DNA of 10,125 nt, taken from NCBI GenBank assembly GCA_001430745.1, contig KQ481995.1, positions 3,273 through 13,397 on the forward strand, read 5' to 3'. The notes under the pieces were generated by a model. It saw only the letters and a list, made by a program, of their open reading frames with translations. It did not search any database and was not told the origin of the DNA. The stretch comes from Auxenochlorella pyrenoidosa (lineage: Eukaryota > Chlorophyta > Trebouxiophyceae > Chlorellales > Chlorellaceae). Positions 1 through 7,875 of the stretch are shown one piece after another. A program made the position numbers and the translations under genes. Numbering within the stretch: the first letter of the stretch is position 1; each line of letters opens with the position of its first letter.

Positions 1-931
1 CTTGGCCTTGAGCTCCTGCTCCGCCGCCTCCAGCTGCTGCTTGATGCGCTGCAGCTCCTGGTTCTGGTTGCGCAGCTCGCGCAGCAGCTCCTTGCCGCCG
101 GCGGGCGCGCCGGGCGCCGGCGCGCGCTCTTGCTGCAGCGGGCGGAAAAAGAGGGCGCCGCGTTGGGAGAGCTTGGGGCGCGGCTCAGGTGGCCTGGCAC
201 CGGGCGCAGCGGGCGGCCAGCGCGGCGAGCGAGCAGCCGTGGCGACGGCGCCGCGCAGCATGACCGGCGCCTTGCGGGGGCTGCTATTGATAACTTCATT
301 GCAGCAGGCAGACCTGGGGCGAGGACTTCAGCTCGGGCAGCTTGGCCCCGCGCTCCTCCAGCAGGCGCTGAAGCTCGGCTGCCCGCTGCTGAGAGGCTGT
401 ACCCTGCGCCACGTCGTCGGCCACAGCGAACGAGGGCGGCGGCGCCAGCGCCTGAAGGGACGGCCATTGTGAGGCATGCAAGGGGTGTCAAGCCCTGGAG
501 TCAAGCTAGAGGGCGGGCTTGGGTGCAGACCAGACAGCCAGCCAAAGGGTGGGGGCGGCGGTGCGGGAGGAGTGGTAGGGGTCGCCAGGGCGGCGGCGCC
601 TGTGGGGGGAGCTGGCCTCTCGCTCAGGTGCGGCGCCGATGAGCTGCATGCGTCATCAATTCGAATGCGGACACATTGCGAGAGTCGGAAGCGGCAATGC
701 TCCAGCACAGGGCTGTGTAGCCATGAAGTGGAGCACACCCACCAAGCTGGTGGCAGCCAGGGCGCCCAGCAGGGCCCCCCGCCAAGCCATTGGCTCCTTG
801 GCGACGCCAGCATCGGTTTCCCGCTCCGCCTGGGCGACAAGGCGCAGGCTTCGCTGCCTGGGGCTCCTCTGCCTGCGGCAGGGCAGCGCCTGGCCGCCCA
901 GCGCCGTTGCCACGAGATGCATCGCCTGCAT
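1..931 (-). CDS. Plastid/thylakoid-targeted coiled-coil protein, 5' part only
   Basis: Partial gene running off the left edge; I do not recognise the family. Inferred exons on the minus strand are 931-743, 451-314 and 132 to beyond 1, all joined in phase 0 (153 residues visible). Donors are TTG|GTGGGT and CCCAG|GTCTGC (weak); acceptors are CCCTTCAG and a pyrimidine-rich CCGCTGCAG. The ATG at 931-929 lies in a GCAGCC context. Residues 1-35 are Arg/Ser/Ala-rich and poor in acid, like a chloroplast transit peptide. Residues 51-66 are hydrophobic (GALLGALAATSLALA), followed by a Pro turn and AVA|DD at 72-76, resembling a thylakoid-lumen signal with an AxA cleavage site. Residues 83-105 and 123-153 are Leu/Gln/Glu-rich with heptad spacing (for example QELQRIKQQLEAAEQELKAK), indicating coiled coil. 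Splicing at 743/451 is what creates the hydrophobic-plus-AxA arrangement, which favours this model. A start at 261-259 reading through intron 2 is the main alternative. Confidence 0.6.
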
Positions 932-1495
932 GGCTGCACTGCAATTGGGCTACACTGCATCTGACGCCAAGACATCCAGTGCCATCACAGCGCCAGGTCA
1001 CAGCACGAGAGCAGCAGCAGGGAGGCATCGCTCGTTTCTCACAGCGCAATCGTGATCGGAAGTACATGTGGGCAGCACTGTAATACCGACAGCCTGCGCT
1101 GAGCGATAAAGCTCCATTGAAGGCGACCGCAACGATCGGCTTGCTTTCGCACTGCCTGCAGCTCGACAGACTACGGAGGCGAGCTGGGTGCATGTTTCGA
1201 AACTCCAGTTGTCGGAGCTCGCCGAGGGGTCTTCCGCTTGTTGGCAGCACAACTCCCGAGGCGAGCAGGCTCTGGAGCCAAGGCACAGCATCCCCTGCAG
1301 GCCTGCGGGCCCACAGGCCGCCCTGCGGCAGAGCAGGTTTTGGCGCCTGTGCGCTGCCTAGCGCAGTCAGCGCAGGCAGCGGCCCGACCCTCCCGTTGCT
1401 GCCGCCTGTGCTCTTGCAGGCCTGATCCACCAAGGGCGGGCTAGGCCTCGCGTCACAGCCCAACCTTGCAGCACTAAGGAAGGCGGCCAACCAGG
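932..1495. promoter_or_regulatory. Divergent intergenic region between the coiled-coil gene and the HDAC gene
   Basis: No coding exon is supported here on either strand. The two flanking genes start on opposite sides, so this 564-bp stretch must hold both 5' UTRs and a shared or back-to-back promoter. Visible elements are an inverted CCAAT box (ATTGG) at 944-948, very close to the minus-strand ATG, and a short inverted repeat GGCCTG...CAGGCC at 1300-1319 around GGGCCCA. I see no clear TATA box. The functional role is inferred from gene orientation only. Confidence 0.55.
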
Positions 1496-4400
1496 ATGGA
1501 CGCCGCTCCATCCGCCGGCCCTGCGGTGGGTGCCGCCGCTTGCCCGCCTGCCTGCCCGCCTGCCAGCCCACCCTTCCAGGCATGCATGGCGCTTCCAAGC
1601 CTGCTCAGAACCCAGGTGCAACTGTGTACTCGTCGCACACACAGTGCCGTGCTGGTGGCAACTATTCCACCTGTCGTCATCGCTGAATCCTCAGCCCTGG
1701 GGATGCTCGCTGCCTGAACTTGGTGCAAGTTCCGCCCGCCCCCTGCCCCGCAGCGCAAGGCGCGGGTCTCATACTTTTACGACCCCGAAGTCGGCCAGTT
1801 CTACTATGGTGGGTGCTATGCTGGGTGCTGCGCCATGGCAAGTGCTGCACCATATCCACCTGTGCAGGCTCGATTGCCTTGTGCGCCTCGGCACCTACTC
1901 TCGCCTCCTGCCTACGCGCCGCAGCCCCTGCAGCAGCGCCCCGCCCCGGCCCCTGGGCTCTCTCACCCCCCGCCCCATGTGCCCCCGCCCCTACAGGCCA
2001 GGGCCACCCCATGAAGCCGCACCGCGTGCGCATGGCGCACTCGCTCGTGCTGCACTACGGCCTGCACAGCAAGCTCGACGGGGTGAGGCATAATAATAAT
2101 CCAGAGGACGATTTGGCCTCACAGTGAGGCCTCACAGCGCCCGCCGCCTCTGGTTGTGACCTGCAGCATGGGGCTGCAGCAGCGGCTGGGGCTGCCGGCT
2201 GCCGGCTGCCCGTGCCAACCAGCTCTGCCCACCCGGCTGGGCTCGCCCACCGCCCGCGACAAGCACACCCCCTGGAGCCTTCCCGACTCGTGCTCTCTGC
2301 TGCCAAGCATGCGCCCTGCAGTACTACACCCCCGCCCGCGCCACTGCCGAGGATCTGGCCGCCTTCCACTCCCAAGACTACGTTGACTTCCTGAAGACCA
2401 TCACCCCAGACAACACGGTAGGCACTGCCAGCTGCCTAGGGCGCGCCGATGCAGGCACCGGGGCCGGCTGCCGGGGGCGCGTGCCTGCTCGTTGCTGCGT
2501 GCTGCCTGCCCGACTGCAGGCTGTCTTCTCTCCGCGACTGCTGCTTCCCAAGCTGCAGTTGGAGGCAGGTGCAAAGGCTGTCCTGACACAGCCTGACTGC
2601 GCTTGTCACCCATCTCCTGCAGTCTCGATTCACGCGAGAGCTTCGGGAGTTCAACATGTGAGCGCTCGTGAGCAGCGCCACGCCCGCTGGCGGTTGACGT
2701 TCCCTGTCAGGTTGCAGCAGGCAGGCAGAGGTGCTGGGGTGCTGCGGTCACATGCCGCCGCTGCCCCGACCCCCACCGTGCTGCAGGTACGAAGACTGTC
2801 CTGTGTTCGATGGGCTGTATCAGTACTGCCAGGTGAGAGATGGGCGGCCCGGCTTCAGGGGGATCACCGCATTGCTTAGCCAGCCCGCTACTGCACTCTT
2901 GGGTGAGTAGGGACCTGCTGGTCGTGCCTGTGGCTGCCCCGAGGCTGCGAGATGAGCAGGGAGGCACGTCCTCCTTGCTGCGTCTGTGCCGCCATCATGC
3001 TCTGTGTGTGTGAATGCGTGTGTGACCCCTGCAGATCGCGGCGGGTGGCAGCCTGGGCGCGGCAGTGAAGCTCAACTACCAGACCAGCGACATCGCCATC
3101 AACTGGGCGGGCGGCCTGCACCACGCCAAGCGCGCTGAGGCCTCGGGTCAGCAGAAGGGGCCTGCCTGCGTGGGCAGCCTGCCTGCGCTCCGCGGCCTTC
3201 CTGCGTGAGGACCCTGCTTGTGTGCGGCGCGTTCACACAGCGCCGCATGGCCCATCTCCTCCCCGAATGAACCCGGCATGAAGACAGGGCGGTAGTGGCG
3301 CTGAAGCACAACAGCCAGGGTATGGGTCGCGCTGACGGGGCGCGCCCTACCATGCACCCCTCACCTGCAGGCCTCTGCTGCGTGAACGACATCATGTAAT
3401 TGCCACCTAACCCCGACTGCTCTATTCCTTCTGGTTTCATTCACTCTGACCCGGTTGCCCCTCCCCTGCAGGCTTCTGCTACGTGAACGACATCGTACTG
3501 GCCATCCTGGAGCTGCTCAAGTACCACCAGAGGTGCGCACCTGGTCTTTCCTGTGCCTTGGCTGCCTCCCCTGCCTTTCCACCAGCCCGCTGAACCGACC
3601 CCCCTCTACCCCTCCCTCGCCTGGCAGGGTGCTGCACCTGGACATTGATGTGCCTTGGCTAGCTGCCTGGTGTTCCCATTTGCCTGCTTGCCCACTGACC
3701 CACACGCCCTTACAACCCCACCCCCCACCCTCTCTTTCTGATTGCAGGGTGCTGTACCTCGACATTGATGTGCACTTTCTATTTCATCTCCTCCAAACTG
3801 CCTGTTAGCCCCCCCCCCCTCCCCCCGGGCAGGGTGCTGTACCTGGATATTGATGTGCACCACGGGGACGGCGTGGAAGAGGCCTTCTTGACGACAGACC
3901 GAGTGATGACCGTCAGGTGCCCGCCCGCCTCCCCTCGCCGGCGCGCGCGCACGCAGTGGGGCCGCTTCCGCCGGCGCCGCCGCCCGGGCAGCTTTGCGCA
4001 CGCGCTTGCGAGGTGGGGCCCCTGCCACTGCCTGGCCATACTGATATACTAGCTCACCCTCCACAAGTGAATGGAAGAAAACACTTTCTCGTGCCCGCAG
4101 CTTCCACAAGTTTGGTAACGGATACTTCCCGGGGACCGGGGACCTGGGCAACATGGGGCACGGTGAGGGGCAGCGCTGATGGCGCATGGGCATGGCCTGC
4201 TGCCCACGAAACTCGGCTGCCTGTGACGTGGCTAGGCTGGACACTGTGCAGCACAAGGGAGGGGCTCACGCAGGCTGCTGCGGCTAGGCAGATGAAGGTG
4301 TGACGGCCTGGCTGGCGCCGTGCGGGCGTTCGCGCCCAGCATGCCCTGCGCTGCTGCCCCGCCCTGCAGGCAAGGGCCGGGGGTACGCGCTCAACGTGCC

Positions 4401-7400
4401 GCTGCGTGACGGCATCACAGGCAAGCGCCCCGATATTGGGTTCACGCCACTGCCCGCCCTCCTGCCCAGCGCTGGGCTTGGCCCTGCTGCGCTGCGCTCC
4501 TCCTGGCTCGTGTCCGCGCCTGCCTGCCCTCCCAGTGCTGGCACCAGCTGCTGGGCTGACGCGCCCCGACGTGCTTGCGCCCTGCTGAGCCCTGAGAGAT
4601 GCGGCCCGCGTTGGCTGACAGCCTTGAGAGATGCCCCCACCCTCCCCACCCCCACCCACCCCGCCCGGCCATGCAGACGAGGCGTACCACTCGCTGTTCC
4701 GGCCAGTCATGGCCAAGGTGATGGAGGTGTACCGCCCCGAGGCCATCGTACTGCAGTGCGGTGCGTTGGCCCTTACACATTTCTCCGTACAGCGGCCCTG
4801 CGCATGCGTCGACTCGCTGCTTTGCATCTTGCACCAATGCCTCCTGTTTGCCAGCATGAGGCGCTCCAGCGCCCGAGCGTGCACCCTCTTTTGGTAATCT
4901 GCATGAATTTACGGACCCAGCTGCAGTGCCAAACGCGTGCCTTGGTATCATTGCCCTTGAGAGCTGGCCGCCACATTGTGGAACCAGCATGCATGCCTCC
5001 TCTCACTGCGTCTTCAAATGCAGGCACCGACTCGCTGGCGGGAGACCGGCTGGGCGTCTTCAACCTCAGCAGCAAGGGCCACGCGGCGTGCGTCGACTTC
5101 ATGAAGAGCTTTGGCCTGCCCCTCATGCTGCTGGGCGGCGGAGGTGCGCGAGTGTGCTGGCCAAGCGGGGCGCGGGGCTTGGCCTGCCATGCATGCCGAC
5201 TGCCCGGGGTGCGCAGCAAGCAGCGCATGCGGGGAGCGTCAACACTTGCCTCGCTTTGGCTGGCGCCCGGCTAACAATCCTGCAGGCTACAAGATCATCA
5301 ATGTCGCGCGCTGCTGGGCGGCAGAGACAGGTGTGGGCCTGCTGCCTCTCCTGCCTAAGTGTGACGGCGTGGATGCAACGTGGCCAGCGAGGTGGGGGTT
5401 AGCGGAGCCTCACCTCGCCCCTGGAGACTGCCCCAGAATGCACGCAGCTGCGCCCAGGTGCTGCTGGCTTCGCTGGCGCGCTGATGCCGTTGTGTTCTTG
5501 CTCAGCCGCCCTTCCTGCACCCTCTCTTTGGTGCGCAGGCCTTGCTGTGGGTGCCGACCTGGCGGAGCAACTGCCCCCCAACGAGTACTACGAGTACTAT
5601 GGTCCTGGTGAGGAAGTGCACAATTCTTCATGCAAGCGTTTTCATGGCTGTCTGTTCCTGAGGAGCAGCAGGCAAGGCAACACAGCCTGCAGGCTCTGCA
5701 CTGTTGGCGCGCAATCGGTCGGCATGCACGGCACCCGCGCCCCTGCCGCTCTGCCCTCCGCGCAGTGGGTTACATGCTCACAGTGCAGCCCATCTCGGGG
5801 TGGGACAACTGGAACACGCCCGAGCACCTGGAGACCCTGAGGCGAGGCCTGCTGCGCACACTTTTGGGGGCAGGGCAACTATCACCTCGCAGCTGATGCT
5901 GCTGTTGTTGAACCCGTGCAGCATGGTGCGGGACGTCTACCCTCTGTGCTCGCACGCAGCCCCGCGGTCCCGCTGCACTGCTGCCCACGGCAGCCTGCGT
6001 CGTAGCAGCGGGTTAAGGCGCGAACCCGGGCTGGCCTGCCCATGCCTGCAGAAATACGATCCTGCAGCGCCTGGCAGAGATGCAGGGCGCCCCCGGGGTT
6101 GCCTTCCACGAGCGTGCGCCCGATGGGATTGACCCAGATGCCATCCAGGTGGGCAGGCCAGCCGCAGCTAGGGGGCTCCCAAGTGTGCACAGCAGAGCAT
6201 GTCGGGGGGGCAGCCAAGAGTGCCTCGCGGGGCGCACCGGGAGTTAGAAGTTTAGGAGCTGTTGACAGGTCTGTCAACAGGTACCGCTGCGGCCCAGCCG
6301 GCCCCGCAGCCCCTTGGCAGGTGCCCGACAGTCGACTGCACCCCCGTTGCCGCGGTCTCGCACGCCCCCGTGCTGTGCGTGGCAGGATGCCTGGCACACG
6401 CCACCCTTGGCACCCCCCCTGCGCCGCAGGGCGTGGACATGGGCCTCCTGCCTTGGCACATCCCACCCTTGGCACGCCCTGCGCGCTGCCTGATTTGACC
6501 ACGGCCTCTTCTGGCATGCTCTGCCCTTGGCGTCGCAGGACGTGAACATGGCAGACCCGGATGCCTCGCCGCGGCGCATCTGGGATGGCGAGCTGGACCC
6601 GGAAGAAGATGCGGCGGCGGCAGCGGCGGCGGGGGCAGGGCGGCGGAGAACAGACACCAGCTTCAGGTGGGTGGGCGCCGGCACAACTCCCCGGCCAGGC
6701 CTCGCTCCTGCGCTTGCTCGGCCTGCAAGCCTGGCAGCCGCGCACAGGTGCCAGCGCGGCAGGTCGCGTTGCTGCACAGTGCGGTTCCCCAAGCGCAGCT
6801 CGCAGCAGCACGGTCCAGAGCAGCAGCACGCCCCGTTTGCTGAAGCGGCCCTGCTTCCCACCTCGCTGTCACACTACCCGCAGGGACGCGCCTGGCAGCA
6901 AGCCGCTGTCCCCCAGCATGCTGCGCCCGCCCTCGGCGTCGCGCCTCACGGGCGGCGGCAGCAGGGACGGCGGCGGGGGCGACCCGGCAGCGCCTGCGCA
7001 GAGCACGCAAAGCACAGGCGGGGCGGACGAGGGCGGGCAAGCAGGTGTGGGCCACCGGGGGCCTCGCGCGCGATGCCTGTGTGCCTCAGCAGCCAGGGCT
7101 CTGGGCGGGGCATGCCCATGGGAGCTGCGCAGCACAGAGGGCAGGGGCGTGCTCAATTGAATCGAATCGTCGAATCGTGCTTATAGCCCTCTCCTTCACG
7201 ATGCGCCCAAGCCTGAGTACGAATTTGGCCCCGCAGTTGACTGCAAAATTGCACACATTGAGCCCCCTGCTGCAGGCGACTCTGGCGCCGCAGCATGCAG
7301 CAAGTGCGGCACCACGAAGTCTTCTCGCTGGCGGCGAGCCCCACAGACCAAAGCTTTGCTGTGTGACGCCTGCGCGCAGGTGGGCCCTGTGCTTGCCCTT

Positions 7401-7875
7401 TGCAGCAGCGCTGCTGCAGAGCCTTGCATGCCAGCGCTTTCTGTGTCGCAGCCAGTTCCTCGGCCAATGCCCTGCCTCCACTGGCTGCTGGTGGCGCACA
7501 CAGACACCTCGCCATCAATTCCTCTGGTTCAACAGCCGCCATGCTGCTGCTATCCTGCATCTAATTGCAGCAGAAAGGGAAGAATCTCGGTGCCCGGCTA
7601 GCGGAGCGGCGGCAGCCCAATGCGGCATCGCAGGGTGAGGGGCCATGCCGGCGCCACGTGATGAGCCGTGCACGCCAGCAGGCGACTGCAGACCCACAGA
7701 CTCTTGAGACTTAGTGACTCTCGTGGGATGGGGCCCTTCTTCTCCATGCTGACTGCAAAAACACCGCGCCTCCGGTTTCCAACGGCTCTTTTGACATGCA
7801 GGCAGCGGCGGCGGCGGCGGCAGCGGCGGTGAGCCTTCACCGGCAGGCGGCAGCGGCAAGCCAGCTCCGTCGTGA
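1496..7875 (+). CDS. Class I (RPD3/HDAC1-type) histone deacetylase with C-terminal GATA-type zinc finger
   Basis: Zn-dependent lysine deacetylase acting on histone tails, normally a nuclear corepressor subunit. Exons: 1496-1525, 1754-1808, 1997-2082, 2322-2417, 2623-2657, 2787-2832, 3035-3146, 3472-3532, 3833-3916, 4101-4162, 4370-4420, 4677-4760, 5024-5143, 5286-5330, 5539-5607, 5766-5841, 6052-6148, 6539-6666, 6884-7044, 7237-7379, 7571-7634, 7802-7875. Every junction keeps phase and the total is 592 residues plus TGA. The start ATG (ACCAGG ATG G) opens a 10-codon exon that joins in phase to [19 protein letters not shown]. Catalytic landmarks are all present: GGLHHAK (H145, H146), [16 protein letters not shown] (Zn ligands D181 and H183), [18 protein letters not shown] (Zn ligand D270) and GGGGY (Y309). 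The domain ends near residue 390. An acidic/poly-Ala segment, a Ser/Gly linker and a GATA finger follow. Two introns use GC donors, and introns 7, 8 and 17 hold duplicated exon heads. HDAC identity is near certain; the last three exons are slightly less so. Confidence 0.93.
1541..1570 (+). repeat. Short GCCTGCC tandem repeat in HDAC intron 1
   Basis: The stretch is an imperfect run of GCCTGCC / CCCGCCTGCC units within the first intron. It is low-complexity with no coding role. Confidence 0.6.
3000..3026 (+). repeat. TG-rich simple repeat in HDAC intron 6
   Basis: Two TGTGTG runs separated by AATGCG lie just upstream of the exon 7 acceptor, in the pyrimidine-tract position of a 202-bp intron. 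Confidence 0.6.
3371..3397 (+). repeat. Degenerate extra copy of the exon 8 head with its own acceptor
   Basis: The stretch after CACCTGCAG at 3362-3370 matches the first ~26 bases of real exon 8 (3472 onward) with few changes and encodes GLCCVNDIM where exon 8 encodes [13 protein letters not shown] follows immediately. The similarity continues upstream into the pyrimidine tract (tgcacccctcacctgcag against tgcccctcccctgcag). It is therefore a duplicated block of intron tail plus exon head. Splicing here would end the protein just after the active-site His pair. Confidence 0.8.
3552..3853 (+). repeat. Three tandem units of intron 8 tail plus exon 9 head
   Basis: Three head-to-tail units start at 3552, 3649 and 3769 (about 97, 120 and 85 bp). 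Each begins with TGTGC and ends with a CAG acceptor followed by the start of exon 9. The exon-like parts begin at 3628, 3748 and 3833 and read [23 protein letters not shown] and [14 protein letters not shown]; only the third goes on into the Zn site. Units 1 and 2 also share TGTGCCTTGGCT. The copies are divergent enough that the duplication is not very recent. Confidence 0.82.
4421..4676 (+). other. GC-AG intron 11
   Basis: The exon ends ATCACAG and the intron begins GCAAGC, which matches the strong AG|GCAAG context known for GC donors. The acceptor is GGCCATGCAG. Splicing here restores [11 protein letters not shown] in the HDAC domain. No GT nearby gives a continuous conserved reading. Confidence 0.85.
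5842..6051 (+). other. GC-AG intron 16
   Basis: The exon ends GAGACCCTGAG and the intron begins GCGAGG; the acceptor is CATGCCTGCAG. The join gives [19 protein letters not shown], which fits the end of the deacetylase domain and keeps phase. Reading through meets a stop at about 5894-5896 before any GT donor that would help. Confidence 0.75.
6388..6487 (+). repeat. Duplicated block in intron 17, including an extra exon 18 head
   Basis: CGCCGCAG at 6422-6429 followed by GGCGTGGACATGGGC resembles the real junction CGTCGCAG|GACGTGAACATGGCA at 6539. Upstream, TGCCTGGCACACGCCACCCT at about 6388 recurs as TGCCTTGGCACATCCCACCC at about 6449. The intron therefore holds a tandem duplication that carries a second acceptor. 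Splicing to 6430 keeps phase 0 but meets TGA at 6496-6498. Confidence 0.65.
6539..7044 (+). other. HDAC C-terminal acidic, poly-Ala and Ser/Gly-rich linker (exons 18-19)
   Basis: Exon 18 (6539-6666) begins in phase 0 with DVNMADPD and contains DGELDPEED followed by a run of seven Ala from a GCG/GCA repeat, then [11 protein letters not shown]. Exon 19 (6884-7044) is low-complexity, rich in Ser, Gly, Pro and Ala. Acidic tails of this kind are common after the catalytic domain of class I deacetylases. The segment probably acts as a flexible tether to the zinc finger. If intron 19 is retained, the frame stays open to a TGA at 7158-7160 and gives a shorter protein without the finger. Confidence 0.75.
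7237..7875 (+). other. GATA-type zinc finger and Gly/Ser tail of the HDAC gene (exons 20-22)
   Basis: Exon 20 (7237-7379) encodes C520-SK-C523[19 protein letters not shown]542-DA-C545. This is C-x2-C-x18-C-x2-C with the GATA hallmarks TT-K, WRR and LC-x-AC. The acceptor TTTGGCCCCGCAG|TTGAC matches the phase-1 donor of exon 19 (GCAG|GTGTGG). Exon 21 (7571-7634) adds a basic stretch, [14 protein letters not shown], where GATA fingers usually have their basic tail. Exon 22 (7802-7875) gives a Gly/Ser/Pro tail and a TGA. The usual Asn and Gly of the NACG end are Asp and Ala here, so DNA binding may be altered. No ATG lies in frame upstream of the finger after the 7160 stop, so an independent GATA gene has no visible start; fusion is the simplest reading. 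Confidence 0.78.

Larger units (their letters stand above)
1754..6148 (+). other. HDAC catalytic domain (exons 2-17)
   Basis: Residues ~11-403 of the predicted protein run colinearly with class I deacetylases, with no gap. The order is the N-terminal [20 protein letters not shown] block, KATAE-like [21 protein letters not shown], the charge-relay His pair, the DxDxHHGDG Zn site, the GTGDL pocket, the third Zn ligand Asp, the GGGGY transition-state Tyr, then NTPEHLETL and [10 protein letters not shown] at the end. Class I paralogues keep Arg three residues after the catalytic Tyr (R306 in human HDAC1, an inositol-phosphate contact). Here it is Ile312, from [14 protein letters not shown], while the other contact Arg (R276, in GDRLGVF) is kept. 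Confidence 0.93.

Noticed and set aside
1..261. Start of the minus-strand coiled-coil gene at ATG 261-259
   Set aside because: The frame is open, but a pyrimidine-rich acceptor at 133-150 and the upstream exons with a good targeting sequence fit better. It remains an alternative.
1079..1083. TGTAA, the green-algal poly(A) signal, on the plus strand
   Set aside because: No plus-strand gene ends upstream of it; it lies in the divergent promoter region and is probably chance.
624..1598. 324-codon open frame on the minus strand
   Set aside because: The composition is random-looking and it overlaps HDAC exon 1 and the better-supported start of the coiled-coil gene in another frame.
3606..4256. 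216-codon minus-strand frame over HDAC exons 9-10
   Set aside because: It is antisense to conserved HDAC exons and repeat units, with no domain of its own.
6884..7160. HDAC gene ending at TGA 7158-7160
   Set aside because: Kept only as a possible retained-intron isoform. A donor at 7045 and acceptor at 7236 in matching phase lead to a clear GATA finger and two more phase-consistent exons.
7750..7760. TGACTGCAAAA in intron 21 repeating the start of exon 20
   Set aside because: An 11-base match with no acceptor and located downstream of the exon it would copy; too weak to add to the exon-head pattern.
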